Assembly (NCBI RefSeq): GCF_900111195.1
Contig: NZ_FOGL01000001.1
Span: 310,001 to 374,000 of the forward strand
DNA: 64,000 nt
From: Gracilibacillus ureilyticus
Lineage (GTDB): Bacteria; Bacillota; Bacilli; Bacillales; Amphibacillaceae
Direction: 5' to 3'
In this document: positions 17,793 to 27,614 of the stretch, in pieces
How the letters are laid out: the number at the start of each line of letters is the position of its first letter
How positions within the stretch are numbered: the stretch's first letter is position 1
The notes under the pieces: generated by a model
What the model saw: the letters and a program-made list of their open reading frames with translations, nothing else
Databases searched by the model: none
Told to the model about the DNA's origin: nothing
Position numbers and translations under genes: made by a program

Positions 17793-18527
17793 TCAATTTG
17801 TATGATTAACACTTGATTCAGCTTTATACCGCACCCAGCCAACATACGATAAAGTTAGAAAAATAAAACCTATAACTATAAACATGAGCCACTGTGAATA
17901 TGATTGAAACTGGCTATTTTGAATGGTTTCTAAATTAATTAAGGACATTTGATTAAAAACACTTTGCAACTCACTGTGCTGCTCCTCAACGTTAATATGC
18001 CCAAAATTGATAAACATCAACTCTAACTCATTGTATTCTTCTTCTGGTAAATACATACTTAATACAGGGGAAATAACCTCCCACCTGTAAACTATTTCGT
18101 CTGTCTGCTTTTTATCAATGGATTTCTCGGTAAGTATCGTGTGAATATTCGTTTCAAGGTCGCTTTTCCATCGATGCCATAATGGTGCATCTGAGTTGAT
18201 TAAAGCGTCATACATTACAACGAGCTGCTGGGCCATTTTGGATTTCTCGGTTACCGTTATATTCTCTTTAAGCAGATGCTCCAAATTATTATTAATAAGT
18301 ACTTCTAAATTTTCCACCCTTGCCGGCTGTGTTTTCTGTACAGATGTAATCAAACTATCTTCGATTTGCTCCAATTTTTGAATTGCTTGTGGATATCTCT
18401 GTTCCTGTACATAGCGTTCAAATGTGTAAAGTTCATTCGATGTTGTGTTTGCTTGAACTGCGAGAGGAATAGTTTGATGAAACAAGCAAATAATTATAAT
18501 GAAGAAAATGATAGAGTTTATACGCAC
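17793..18527 (-). CDS. ypjB: Sporulation protein YpjB
   Basis: The protein has an N-terminal signal or anchor helix, a long extracytoplasmic helical region and a C-terminal transmembrane helix (about the last 35 residues, ending in a basic tail). Disruption in B. subtilis mildly affects sporulation; the mechanism is unknown. A longer frame runs to 18590, but the best ribosome site (GAAGGGAT) precedes a GTG at 18527, which puts the hydrophobic segment right at the N-terminus. I chose that start with moderate confidence. Confidence 0.78.
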   Translation of the reverse strand: MRINSIIFFIIIICLFHQTIPLAVQANTTSNELYTFERYVQEQRYPQAIQKLEQIEDSLITSVQKTQPARVENLEVLINNNLEHLLKENITVTEKSKMAQQLVVMYDALINSDAPLWHRWKSDLETNIHTILTEKSIDKKQTDEIVYRWEVISPVLSMYLPEEEYNELELMFINFGHINVEEQHSELQSVFNQMSLINLETIQNSQFQSYSQWLMFIVIGFIFLTLSYVGWVRYKAESSVNHTN

Positions 18528-18593
18528 AGATATCCCTTCTTCCATACTTCTTTTAGATAATGTATGAATGAAAGAACAAAGATATTCCACTTG

Positions 18594-19184
18594 TTAAGGT
18601 GTTTCAGCTATATCGTACTTTTGTTTTCTGTAAATTGAAACATAGTAAACGGTAAGAATACAAATAATGCTCAACCAAAAAGTAAAATATCCGATATGAT
18701 CCGAATATTCAGTTAAACTGCCATAAACAGGCATCATTCCATAAACATAATCGATGATCTCATTATGTAATACAAAAAGAGCCGCAAACGATAAATGCCT
18801 TAACTTTATTTTGTATAATGGAGAGTACAGCAATGCCTGAAGTGCCATTGCACCATGAGAAGCCATTAACATATATCCCTGCCAACTAAGTGTCCCACTG
18901 ACATTAAATGTCAGCAAATTCATGACTACCGCCCATATTCCGTATTTTAAAAGTGATACAAACGCTAACGCCTCAATAACCGGAACATTTTTACCTTTCA
19001 TATAAAAATACAAAAAGATTGTAAAAAACAGACTCGCTGTGGGACTATCCGGGACAAATAAAGTAAATATCAGCGGGGTATCCATTAACTGTGGCAAATA
19101 CCAGTAATATCCGTATATGGTCCCAATTAAGTTGATAATAAAAACAATCATGATTATTTGCGGGTGAAACAATAGTCCTTTCAT
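18594..19184 (-). CDS. ypjA: YpjA-like integral membrane protein (DUF1405)
   Basis: About six hydrophobic helices over 196 residues, few charged loops and a lysine/arginine-rich C-terminus (SIYRKQKYD) mark this as a membrane protein. The family is named DUF1405 and has no assigned function. It lies between ypjB and the qcr operon, as in B. subtilis. Confidence 0.83.
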   Translation of the reverse strand: MKGLLFHPQIIMIVFIINLIGTIYGYYWYLPQLMDTPLIFTLFVPDSPTASLFFTIFLYFYMKGKNVPVIEALAFVSLLKYGIWAVVMNLLTFNVSGTLSWQGYMLMASHGAMALQALLYSPLYKIKLRHLSFAALFVLHNEIIDYVYGMMPVYGSLTEYSDHIGYFTFWLSIICILTVYYVSIYRKQKYDIAETP

Positions 19185-19268
19185 CTTATACGTCCTCTCT
19201 TAACATGTGGCATATCAGTCGTTATTCCGGAAACTCTTTTTTATCCGATTTCACTTCTCCTATGTAAA

Positions 19269-19297
19269 AACCCTCGTCATTTTATGTGACGAGGGTT
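19269..19297 (-). terminator. Terminator of the qcrABC operon
   Basis: An 11-bp GC-containing stem (19269-19279 with 19287-19297) lies just past the qcrC stop. In the minus transcript it is followed by TTTTTAC. Confidence 0.9.
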
Positions 19298-19307
19298 AAG
19301 TATGAAC

Positions 19308-20081
19308 CTACTCTTGTTCATTTACTGAAACTATAAATTCAGCCAGCTGTTGTAATTCTTCTTCAGTACCTTGGAACTGATCTGGCGGCATATTGCCGAT
19401 ACCATTTACTGCAATGTCTTTAATTTCATCAACACTTCTTTCAATACCAATTAGGCTAGGAGCAGCAGGACCACCTTCTAACTCACCACCATGGCATTGT
19501 AAACAACTGTTTTCATATGCCGCATAACCAGGATGGCTTGTATCAATCTCCACCGTACTAGGCGGCTCAGGTTTATTGTTTTCTGCCTTTGCTTCCCAGT
19601 CAACGTGAGCAGCTGCTTCATATGTTAACCAGAACACAGCAACAAACGATAAGATCATAAGAGAAGTGGCAACTGGTCGTTTATGCGGTCGGCGTTCTTT
19701 TCCTTTATCAAGGAATGGAGCAAGAAATAGTGCACCGAAAGCTAAACCAGGTATAACAATCGCACCTAACACAAAGTAAGAAGCACTTGCAAATTTATAT
19801 TTCAATAATTGATATAAAAATAAGAAATACCAGTCAGGCAATGGCAGATATGCTGTATCAGTCGGATCAGCTAACTTCTCTAAAGGCGCTGGGTGTGCAA
19901 CAGTTAAACAGAGAAAGCCAACAATAAACACCGCGCCCACCAGCCATTCTTTTAATAAAAAGTTTGGCCAAAATGCTTCCGTTCTGCCTGGATATTCCGA
20001 ATAGTCTTTTGGAATAAATTTTTGTTTATCAGCGGTAACACGAGAGTCGCCGACAAACTTCATCCCTTTACCTTTTTTCAC
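19308..20081 (-). CDS. qcrC: Menaquinol:cytochrome c reductase, cytochrome b/c subunit
   Basis: This subunit fuses a subunit-IV-like membrane part (three helices, residues about 45-165) with a C-terminal cytochrome c domain. The heme c site CLQCH is at about residue 195. It passes electrons from the menaquinol complex outward, and maturation needs the ResABC system encoded at the other end of the window. It is the third gene of qcrABC and ends in a strong terminator. Confidence 0.95.
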   Translation of the reverse strand: MKKGKGMKFVGDSRVTADKQKFIPKDYSEYPGRTEAFWPNFLLKEWLVGAVFIVGFLCLTVAHPAPLEKLADPTDTAYLPLPDWYFLFLYQLLKYKFASASYFVLGAIVIPGLAFGALFLAPFLDKGKERRPHKRPVATSLMILSFVAVFWLTYEAAAHVDWEAKAENNKPEPPSTVEIDTSHPGYAAYENSCLQCHGGELEGGPAAPSLIGIERSVDEIKDIAVNGIGNMPPDQFQGTEEELQQLAEFIVSVNEQE

Positions 20082-20106
20082 TGCAATCCCTCCTTTTTAC
20101 TAAATT

Positions 20107-20781
20107 CTATAGCGGGCCAGAAATCCCTTGTTTACGGATCATAATAAAGTGAATTCCCATGAGTACAAATAATGCCGCTGGCAAGAAGAAAACATGAATC
20201 GCAAAGAAACGAGCCAATGTTTGAGCACCTACGATGGACGGATCACCATTAAGTAAAGTTTTTGCCATTTCACCAATAAATGGTACACCTTCAGCAATTT
20301 GAAGGGTAACAACTGTTGCGAAATAAGCCTTATTATCCCATGGCAATAAGTAACCGGTTAAACCAAGTGCAAGCATAACAAAGAATATTAATACACCTAC
20401 CATCCAGTTTAACTCACGCGGTTTCTTATAGGCACCTTGGAAGAAAACTCGCAATGTATGTAAGAACAACATAACAATAACCACACTAGCTCCCCAGTGG
20501 TGCATCCCTCTAACAATTTGTCCATGTGCTACTTCTGTCTGCAAGTAGTAAACAGAGCGCCATGCATTTTCAATATCCGGAACATAGTACATTGTTAAAA
20601 ACATTCCAGATAATACTTGGATGACCGTAACAAAAAACGTCAAGCCTCCAAAACAGTATACAAAAGCAGAAAAATGATGTGCAGGGTTTACATGCTCAGG
20701 TACTTCGTGATCAGCTATATCACGCCAGAGCGGTGTAATGTCCACACGTTCATCAATCCAATCATACATTTTCTGTAGCAT
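20107..20781 (-). CDS. qcrB: Menaquinol:cytochrome c reductase, cytochrome b6 subunit
   Basis: Four transmembrane helices hold two b hemes; paired histidines are visible in helices B and D (for example GMHHWGAS, FLHTLRVF and ARFFAIHVFFLP). The length of 224 residues is normal for the split b6 type of Firmicutes. It starts three bases after the qcrA stop and precedes qcrC. Confidence 0.96.
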   Translation of the reverse strand: MLQKMYDWIDERVDITPLWRDIADHEVPEHVNPAHHFSAFVYCFGGLTFFVTVIQVLSGMFLTMYYVPDIENAWRSVYYLQTEVAHGQIVRGMHHWGASVVIVMLFLHTLRVFFQGAYKKPRELNWMVGVLIFFVMLALGLTGYLLPWDNKAYFATVVTLQIAEGVPFIGEMAKTLLNGDPSIVGAQTLARFFAIHVFFLPAALFVLMGIHFIMIRKQGISGPL

Positions 20782-20784
20782 TGA

Positions 20785-21297
20785 TTAAACCTCCTCCCGT
20801 GGAACTGGTTGTCCAAGATATAAAGTACCGTCCTTTACTTCATATTCAAATAAATCTAATGGCGCATCAGGTGGCGTATTCGGTACATTCGTTCCGTCTT
20901 TTAAATAACGGCCATCATGACAAGGACAGTAAAATTGATCTGGATAGTCTTCATTCCCTGCCCAGTTCACCTGACATCCTAAATGTTTACAAACAGGTGA
21001 TAATGGTACAATTTCATCATTCTCATTTTTATAAACCCAGGCACTATGTGTTACATCAGACGTATACCAAGCATCCACTTGTTCCACTGTCCACTCAAAT
21101 CTTTGCGGTTCAGTTGTAATTTCTGATACATCAGCTACTGCTTGCATATCACCGCCAGCTGATGCTTTTAGTACCGGATCAATCGCAAAACGAACCATTG
21201 GAGCAAGCATGCTTGCTGCCATAAAGCCTCCCACCCCAGTTAAAGTATAATTTAAAAATTGGCGACGGGAAACTTGTTGTTTTTTCTCTGACATCAT
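20785..21297 (-). CDS. qcrA: Menaquinol:cytochrome c reductase, Rieske iron-sulfur subunit
   Basis: The Rieske cluster motifs CKHLGC and CPCHDG are intact. The N-terminus carries SRRQFLN before a hydrophobic stretch, a twin-arginine-like export signal and anchor. It starts after an AGGGGGGT site with two adjacent ATG codons. A possible promoter for the operon has -10 TATAAT at 21345-21350 on the minus strand, with no convincing -35. Confidence 0.95.
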   Translation of the reverse strand: MMSEKKQQVSRRQFLNYTLTGVGGFMAASMLAPMVRFAIDPVLKASAGGDMQAVADVSEITTEPQRFEWTVEQVDAWYTSDVTHSAWVYKNENDEIVPLSPVCKHLGCQVNWAGNEDYPDQFYCPCHDGRYLKDGTNVPNTPPDAPLDLFEYEVKDGTLYLGQPVPREEV

Positions 21298-21504
21298 TTA
21301 CCCCCCTCTACACATATTCCGACATCATGGTTTTATAATCTCTTATTATACTAGGACATTACTATGATAGCGTAAACTTAAGCTAGGGTCAATAAATTCT
21401 CCATTTAATTTATGAATTCTATTTTCCCATCTGTCATATCAGAGTACTCTCTTTAGAAGATATACAGACTTCCCAACATAAAGCTCCATTTACTGAATAA
21501 CAGT

Positions 21505-21966
21505 TCATTGCCAAAATGAGCGTATTAATTCACTTACCTGGCTTTTCTGATCCATTATCCATTTTTTGGTCACTTCTGACTGGTAATCTTCAATCATCGA
21601 AGCCGGCAGCCACAATAATGTTCCATCCAATCCCTTTTCTTCTTTTTTCCATTTTAAATCAAATGTTAAAAAGAACTTATGCTTAAAATCTTCTCCGAAC
21701 ATTAACTCTGTCCATTGATTAATCCTTTCCTGTTCCGCTTCGTACGATCCCTCGGAAAAATATGTATATACAGGACTTAAAAGTACCCTTCCAGTAAAGT
21801 TTCTTTCAACCTCTTTTGCTATAATTTGAATTGTTTGTTGATAATTAGCAAATTTGATTGCATCTGTTTCATTAGATAAGTTTAAAGGAACCAGTGGTAT
21901 ACAAACCGTATCAACGTATTCCTTTGATTTAAAATATGTTTTCAAATCAATTGTATCCCATTTCAT
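21505..21966 (-). CDS. ypiF: YpiF-like protein (DUF2487)
   Basis: This 153-residue cytoplasmic-looking protein has no known activity; it is recognised by the MKWDTIDLKTYF start and its place next to qcrA and ypiB. The ATG at 21966 follows AGGGAGAG; the frame extends to 21993 without a better site. In B. subtilis ypiF precedes qcrABC in the same direction; here a 207-bp gap lies between it and qcrA. Confidence 0.8.
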   Translation of the reverse strand: MKWDTIDLKTYFKSKEYVDTVCIPLVPLNLSNETDAIKFANYQQTIQIIAKEVERNFTGRVLLSPVYTYFSEGSYEAEQERINQWTELMFGEDFKHKFFLTFDLKWKKEEKGLDGTLLWLPASMIEDYQSEVTKKWIMDQKSQVSELIRSFWQ

Positions 21967-22040
21967 AACATTTCTCTCCCTACTATCATTCATTGCAGGA
22001 CCCCATAAAGAAGGTCCAGAATCTTGTTAAACGGTGACAA

Positions 22041-22078
22041 AATAGAAAAACCGAATCTCACTGTTTCCATGAAATTCG
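22041..22078 (-). terminator. Terminator after ypiA-ypiB
   Basis: A 9-bp stem including one G-U pair (22052-22060 with 22070-22078) is followed in the minus transcript by GTTTTTCTATT. It lies just past the ypiB stop. Confidence 0.6.
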
Positions 22079-22095
22079 ATCAGTATATTCCTTTT

Positions 22096-22659
22096 CTAAT
22101 TATACTTATTTTTATACATAGTTTCCAGTTTGTTTAATCTTGATGCATATTCATTAAATAAACTTTCATTTCTTTCATCAAGTGCCATGTTTATTTTTTC
22201 TACTATTTTCTGCTTTCTAAATTCATATAAAGTATAATTGAGCCAGTTGTCAACTTGTTTTTTATCCCGTTTAGAAAGAAAATAATCATCTGGTATGAAA
22301 GGGTTGTCTTCCAGTACCTTCATATACTCGACACTTTGGTTTGAATTTTTAAAATTTAACTGAATATAGATCGGCTCTTTGTTATGCAGTCTGATATCAT
22401 GAAAAGATTTATCTGCATCTGTTGTAACAATATGTTTTTTATAAAAACGAAACGCAATTTCTTTCGAGCAGTGGGTAGAGATAATCATGGCTCTGGGACA
22501 AAAACGTGCTTCGAGTACAAAGTGAACATTTGACAGCACTTGTTCATGATTCATCAAGTAATTAAGTATCCATACACTTTCCCGTTTTTTTAATTGAAAG
22601 TTACCTAGAAACCAGTGTATAAATGATTTCTTATCCTTCACTTTTATGGATGTTTCCAA
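22096..22659 (-). CDS. ypiB: YpiB, UPF0302 family protein with C-terminal IDEAL motif
   Basis: The N-terminal UPF0302 domain (residues about 10-125) shows the highly conserved segments KKRESVWILNYLM and TDADKSFHDIRL. The C-terminal ALDERNESLFNEYASRLN resembles the short IDEAL motif of small Firmicute proteins. Its function is not established. The frame opens at an ATG at 22677, but the GGAGGGG ribosome site lies inside those first codons and points to a TTG at 22659, which I chose. It follows ypiA closely. Confidence 0.83.
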   Translation of the reverse strand: METSIKVKDKKSFIHWFLGNFQLKKRESVWILNYLMNHEQVLSNVHFVLEARFCPRAMIISTHCSKEIAFRFYKKHIVTTDADKSFHDIRLHNKEPIYIQLNFKNSNQSVEYMKVLEDNPFIPDDYFLSKRDKKQVDNWLNYTLYEFRKQKIVEKINMALDERNESLFNEYASRLNKLETMYKNKYN

Positions 22660-22682
22660 AATCCAACTCCCCTCCATTCCTA

Positions 22683-23948
22683 TTAGAGAGTACTATCTTG
22701 ATTTCTTAACCGCTCGAGATATTGTTCTACTTCAAAATCGGCTGGTTCCATCTTTATATATTGATCAAATACATTGACTGCCTCTGAAATCCTCCCCTCT
22801 TCTACAAGGAAATAACCAAAGTCACGAAGAAAGTCTATATCTTTATCCATTTTATTGTATGCATTTTGGTATGCAATTAATGCATCATTATATTGTTCTT
22901 CTTCATTATATGCTTTAGCAAGTTCCCAATGAAAAATACCATCCAGCTGGTTAATATCAACTTTATTTACCAGTAAATCAATGAGTCGTTCAAATTCTCC
23001 CTCATTCTTGTATAACTCAATTAAAAACAACAGCGCTTCATAATAATCCTGATCAATATGAATCGCTTCTTCGATTAACCGGTATGCGTCATCAGTTCTG
23101 CCTGTTTTGTGTAAAATTTTCCCGGCAACATACCACATTTCTTTATTATAAGGATCCATTTCCACACCAGTTTCAGCCATCTCAGCAGCTTCTTTCATTA
23201 ACCCCTCTTCTTCATAAGCTTCGGCAAGATAACGGTAAACAGATGGGTACTCTAATTCTAATTCCAATAAATTTTCCCATGTTTTTATAGCAATTTCATA
23301 TCTTTCTGATTTGTATGCAAGGAATCCATATCTAAATAACAATTCAGGATCATCTGTCTTTAGATTTTGAAAATGAGTTAAAGCTTGCTCGAAATCTCCA
23401 TTCAGCGCATAAGCCTCAGCAAGCCTTGCCTGTATATTTATCCCTGCAAATTCATCTGTTTTGCTGATTAATTTTTCAAAGTATATGACAGACTTATGAT
23501 ATTCTCCGATAGAAAATAAAAATTCGCCTAAAGCAAAATCGATAACCGGTTCCTCCGGAGACATTCTTTTCGCTTCAATTAACTTATTTTCCGCTACTTC
23601 GAATAAGCCCTGAGACTGATACAAATCCGCTAACTGTAATAATGCCTGAACATAATTTTCACTCGATGGATCTATCTCATTAAGTAGAGTTATTGCCTTT
23701 TCATCTTCGTTATCATTGATAAAGATATCTGCCAGCAATATTTTCGCTTCTGCATTGTCTGGCTCTAGTTGAATGATATCTTCCAGGAGAATCCTTGCCT
23801 CTTCCTGTACACCTAATTCAATATAAATTTGGACAACATCAAATTTTTCATTGATATTGCCTTCCTTCGCGGAACTCTGTAATAGTTTTAAAGCTTCTTC
23901 CATCTCACCTTGATGGATTAAATCAATTGCTACTTCTATTTGTTTCAC
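22683..23948 (-). CDS. ypiA: YpiA, tetratricopeptide-repeat protein
   Basis: The whole 421-residue protein is built of about twelve TPR units (for example AEAYEEEGLMKEAAEMAETGVEMDPYNKEMW). It is presumably a protein-interaction scaffold in the cytoplasm; no partner is known to me. The start is GTG, six bases after GGTGG. It heads the ypiA-ypiB unit with a plausible sigma-A promoter upstream. Confidence 0.88.
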   Translation of the reverse strand: MKQIEVAIDLIHQGEMEEALKLLQSSAKEGNINEKFDVVQIYIELGVQEEARILLEDIIQLEPDNAEAKILLADIFINDNEDEKAITLLNEIDPSSENYVQALLQLADLYQSQGLFEVAENKLIEAKRMSPEEPVIDFALGEFLFSIGEYHKSVIYFEKLISKTDEFAGINIQARLAEAYALNGDFEQALTHFQNLKTDDPELLFRYGFLAYKSERYEIAIKTWENLLELELEYPSVYRYLAEAYEEEGLMKEAAEMAETGVEMDPYNKEMWYVAGKILHKTGRTDDAYRLIEEAIHIDQDYYEALLFLIELYKNEGEFERLIDLLVNKVDINQLDGIFHWELAKAYNEEEQYNDALIAYQNAYNKMDKDIDFLRDFGYFLVEEGRISEAVNVFDQYIKMEPADFEVEQYLERLRNQDSTL

Positions 23949-23993
23949 AGGCTACCACCTCTCTAACAATCAATTGCCCGTTAATCATGTTAC

Positions 23994-24022
23994 ATATTAT
24001 CGAACTTTTCATTGATAAGCAA
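23994..24022 (-). promoter_or_regulatory. Sigma-A-type promoter for ypiA
   Basis: On the minus strand, TTGCTT (24017-24022), a 17-bp spacer and TAATAT (23994-23999) precede the ypiA start by about 45 bases. Confidence 0.5.
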
Positions 24023-24044
24023 CTATGAAAATTATCCTCTCTAT

Positions 24045-24075
24045 TGAAAAAGTCATGAGTTCTTTAACTCATGAC
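24045..24075 (-). terminator. Terminator of the aromatic amino acid operon
   Basis: A perfect 10-bp stem (24052-24061 with 24066-24075) and 4-nt loop follow the aroA stop. The minus transcript continues with TTTTTC. Confidence 0.9.
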
Positions 24076-24084
24076 ATATTTCTT

Positions 24085-25371
24085 TTATTGTAATAATTTA
24101 TCCAGATCTTCAAAGAATGTCGGATAGGAAACGGCAATACACTGTTCATCATTTAATTCTACTTTTTCATCAATCAATAAAGATGCAACAGATATCATCA
24201 TACCGATTCGGTGATCTCCGTAGGAATTCGTCTCCGCACCCTTCAACCGGGCATTCCCCTGGATGATCATACCATCACTTGTTGGCTCAATTTCTGCTCC
24301 AAGAGCTTTTAATGTTTGGACTACAGACTCGATTCGATCCGTTTCTTTAAATTTTAATTCTTCAGCATCTTTTATAATAGTAGTACCTTCTGCTTGTGTT
24401 GCTAAAAGCGCAATCACAGGGATTTCATCAATAATTCTTGGAATAATATCTCCCTCAATTGTTGCAGCTTTGGGCTTAGATGACTTAACCACAATGTCAC
24501 CAATCGGCTCACCGCCAATTGTCCTTTTTTCTTTAATTGAAATATCTACATCCATTAGTTCTAATACATCAATTATACCTGTTCTGGTTGGATTTAAACC
24601 TACATTTTCAATCTTTACTTCACTGTCTTGCGTAATTGCTGCAGCCACTAAAAAGAATGCAGCAGAAGAAATATCGCCTGGAACTTCAATATCACAGGCA
24701 GATAATGGCTGATTACCATTAACTGTGACAGCGTTCCCTTCTACTGCGATATCCGCCCCAAATGCTTTTAACATATTTTCAGTATGATCTCTTGTTTTGG
24801 TATCTTCAACAACTGTTGTCTTTCCATCTGTTAACAGCCCGGCCAGCAAAACACCAGACTTTACTTGTGCGCTTTTCATTGGTGTATTGTAATGAATAGG
24901 CTTTAGGTTGCTTCCTCTTACTGCAATTGGCAAAAACTTACCATTTCCTCGCCCGTCTATTTTTGCCCCCATTTCTCTTAGTGGATTCGTTATACGATCC
25001 ATAGGACGTTTTGTCAAAGAGGGATCACCGTATAATGTAAAGTGATATGGTAAGGCTGAGAGAATACCCATCAGGAGTCTAGCTGTTGTACCTGAATTAC
25101 CTAAGTTTATCGGTTCCATCGGCTCTTTTAGCCCTTTAATACCATCTGATTCTACAACAACAGTTTGATTGTTACGTGTGATTTTCACACCCATTGCTTC
25201 AAATGCTTCAATTGTAGACAAACAATCCTCCCCAGCTAAAAAGTTAGTAATTGTCGTCTTTCCTTTCGCTAGTGACCCAAACATGACAGCACGGTGTGAA
25301 ATTGATTTATCTCCTGGAACAGTTATCGTACCTCGTAACTTCTTTTCTTTAAAAGTCAAAGTTTTTGACAC
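24085..25371 (-). CDS. aroA: 5-enolpyruvylshikimate-3-phosphate synthase
   Basis: It condenses shikimate-3-phosphate and PEP, the sixth step of the shikimate pathway (called aroE in B. subtilis). GDKSISHRAVM, LGNSGTTARLL and DEIPVIALLA mark the two-domain fold and active site. The length of 428 residues is normal. It is the last gene of the aro-hisC-tyrA run, 12 bases after tyrA. Confidence 0.97.
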   Translation of the reverse strand: MSKTLTFKEKKLRGTITVPGDKSISHRAVMFGSLAKGKTTITNFLAGEDCLSTIEAFEAMGVKITRNNQTVVVESDGIKGLKEPMEPINLGNSGTTARLLMGILSALPYHFTLYGDPSLTKRPMDRITNPLREMGAKIDGRGNGKFLPIAVRGSNLKPIHYNTPMKSAQVKSGVLLAGLLTDGKTTVVEDTKTRDHTENMLKAFGADIAVEGNAVTVNGNQPLSACDIEVPGDISSAAFFLVAAAITQDSEVKIENVGLNPTRTGIIDVLELMDVDISIKEKRTIGGEPIGDIVVKSSKPKAATIEGDIIPRIIDEIPVIALLATQAEGTTIIKDAEELKFKETDRIESVVQTLKALGAEIEPTSDGMIIQGNARLKGAETNSYGDHRIGMMISVASLLIDEKVELNDEQCIAVSYPTFFEDLDKLLQ

Positions 25372-25382
25372 TCTAATCCCTC

Positions 25383-26483
25383 CTACTCCTCTATCATAGT
25401 TTCATACTTATTTTTCTTTAAGATAGCGTGACTAAGCTGCTGATCATTTTTGTTTTGAAAACTTAATCTTAAAACACCAGTGATACCTTCTCTTATTTCT
25501 AATATTTCGATATTATTGATACTTATGTCATGTTCTGCAAGTATCTCTACAACTTTCAAAAGTGCTCCTGGCTGATCAAATATGTCCACATAGACATCGT
25601 AATAGGACAGCATAGCTCCCTTCTTCTTGCTGTCAAGTCCATCCCGGTAGTCTTTAGCTTGTTCCAAATACAATTGGATTTGTTGTTTTTCACCAGTATC
25701 AATCATTGTTTTCAACTGTTGCATTTCCTCAATCCAATCAGATAGTAAATGACTCATCTTCTCTTTATTTTGAAAGAAAATATCACGCCACATTAATGGA
25801 TTACTTGATGCTATCCGTGTTATATCACGGAAACCGCCAGCAGCAAGTTTTGGAATATAGGGATGTTTCGTTTGCCAATTACGGGCTTGATGGACAAGCG
25901 AAGATGCAATTAAATGAGGAAAATGTGAAATAACACTTGTCATTTCGTCATGCTCTTCTGAATCAAGTACTAGAAATTTACACTTCGTTGGTGAAAGTAA
26001 TGCCTTTAATTTTTCTAACTGGGCTGATGTACTCTTTTTTGTAGGGGATAATACATAAATTGCATTTTCAAATAGATGTGCTTTGGCCGCCTGAATGCCT
26101 CTTTTATGAGATCCAGCCATCGGATGCCCGCCAATAAAAGTGATTTTATCAGAAGTTAAATCCTCTGCTGCTTTCATAATTTGTGATTTAACAGAACCTA
26201 CATCGGAAACTAGTAACTCTTTCTCCAAGTCTATTTGATCAAGCTGATAAATAAGATCAACAGTAATGGAAACAGGAGCTGCTAAGATACAAATATCAGC
26301 TCGTCTTACTGCCTGGGAAAAATCCTCATATGTTTCATCAACAATACCATTCATCATACTGTAATCCAGTGTACTTTTGTTGGCATCATAACCTATAATA
26401 TGTACATTTTCTATTTCTTTAATATTTAAAGCAAGCGAGCCTCCAATTAAACCAAGGCCCGCAATTAATACAGTTTCTTCCAC
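25383..26483 (-). CDS. tyrA: Prephenate dehydrogenase with C-terminal ACT domain
   Basis: It oxidatively decarboxylates prephenate to 4-hydroxyphenylpyruvate on the way to tyrosine. The NAD-binding start is LIAGLGLIGGSLA; GGHPMAGSHKRG belongs to the active site. The C-terminal ACT domain (about residues 295-362) probably senses an amino acid. The 366-residue length is normal. Confidence 0.96.
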   Translation of the reverse strand: MEETVLIAGLGLIGGSLALNIKEIENVHIIGYDANKSTLDYSMMNGIVDETYEDFSQAVRRADICILAAPVSITVDLIYQLDQIDLEKELLVSDVGSVKSQIMKAAEDLTSDKITFIGGHPMAGSHKRGIQAAKAHLFENAIYVLSPTKKSTSAQLEKLKALLSPTKCKFLVLDSEEHDEMTSVISHFPHLIASSLVHQARNWQTKHPYIPKLAAGGFRDITRIASSNPLMWRDIFFQNKEKMSHLLSDWIEEMQQLKTMIDTGEKQQIQLYLEQAKDYRDGLDSKKKGAMLSYYDVYVDIFDQPGALLKVVEILAEHDISINNIEILEIREGITGVLRLSFQNKNDQQLSHAILKKNKYETMIEE

Positions 26484-26498
26484 TATTTAGTCCCCTTT

Positions 26499-27587
26499 TC
26501 ATACCGTTGCTAAATAATTTTTAATCAATGTTTGCAATTCTTCCATGTTTTCACTCGATCCAATAGTAATTCGCACACCTTTTGGATGACCTAATGCTTC
26601 ACCTGAACGGACAATAAATCCATTTTTAAGCAAATAATCAAATAATTGATCACCCGACGTTGGCAATTTTACAAAAAGGAAATTTGCTTCTGAATCGTAA
26701 TATTTTAAACCCGCCTCATTGCAGAAATCCATAAATTTGAGTTTGTTTGTCATATTTTCATTATATGTATGTTCGAGAAAATCAGTATCTTTTATTGCTG
26801 TCAGTGCAGATAGCTGAGAGATAGTAGTGGTATTAAAAGGACCACGTGTTATATTTAAAAACTTGGTAATCTCTACAGACGCAATTCCGTAACCTACCCT
26901 AAGATTAGCTAATCCGTATGCTTTCGAAAATGTTCTCAAAATTACTAAGTTAGGATATTTGTCCAATAATGAAACACTATTAGGGTTTTTGTCTCTGTCA
27001 ATATATTCATAATATGCTTCATCTAATACAACTAAGACATTTGCAGGACATCCCTCAAGAAAATGAATCAATTCTCCTTTAGGAATTAATGAACCTGTTG
27101 GGTTATTGGGTGAGCAAAGCCACACAATTTTTGTTTCCTGATTAACTGCATTTAACATGGAAGGAAGATCATGATAACCATTTATTAAAGGAACTTCAAT
27201 AATTTCCGCACCTTGTATCAAGGCATTATGCTTGTATTGCGGAAAGGTTGGTGTGGCCATAATCGTATTTGTCCCTTTTTCCAAATAAGTCCGGCACAAT
27301 ATATCTACTACTTCATCCGATCCACTGCCGAATGTCAGCTGTTCTTCTTTTACACCTAAATGTAAGGCTAACTCTTCCCTCAATGCTTTTGCATAACCAT
27401 CCGGGTAAATTTCTAATCCATCAAGCATGTTAGGGATAGATTCTCTTACTTTTTCTGAATAACCAAAAGGATTTTCATTTGATGCTAGCTTTATAATTTT
27501 TGATAATCCTAATTCCTTTTTTACATCTTCAATTTGCTTACCAGGTGTATATGGAGACATATTCTTGAATACTTGTTTCGCTTCCAT
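26499..27587 (-). CDS. hisC: Histidinol-phosphate aminotransferase (also aromatic aminotransferase)
   Basis: This fold type I PLP enzyme has its Schiff-base lysine in RTFSKAYGLANLRVGY; CSPNNPTG is also conserved. In Bacillus the enzyme encoded in this operon serves both histidine synthesis and the last tyrosine and phenylalanine transamination. It comes directly after aroH, whereas B. subtilis has trpEDCFBA between them. Confidence 0.94.
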   Translation of the reverse strand: MEAKQVFKNMSPYTPGKQIEDVKKELGLSKIIKLASNENPFGYSEKVRESIPNMLDGLEIYPDGYAKALREELALHLGVKEEQLTFGSGSDEVVDILCRTYLEKGTNTIMATPTFPQYKHNALIQGAEIIEVPLINGYHDLPSMLNAVNQETKIVWLCSPNNPTGSLIPKGELIHFLEGCPANVLVVLDEAYYEYIDRDKNPNSVSLLDKYPNLVILRTFSKAYGLANLRVGYGIASVEITKFLNITRGPFNTTTISQLSALTAIKDTDFLEHTYNENMTNKLKFMDFCNEAGLKYYDSEANFLFVKLPTSGDQLFDYLLKNGFIVRSGEALGHPKGVRITIGSSENMEELQTLIKNYLATV

Positions 27588-27614
27588 TATTATTACTTCC
27601 TTTCTTCCTTCTGG

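Noticed and set aside
24263-24712. A 149-codon plus-strand frame
   Set aside because: It is antisense to aroA, with Ser/Ile-rich low-information translation.
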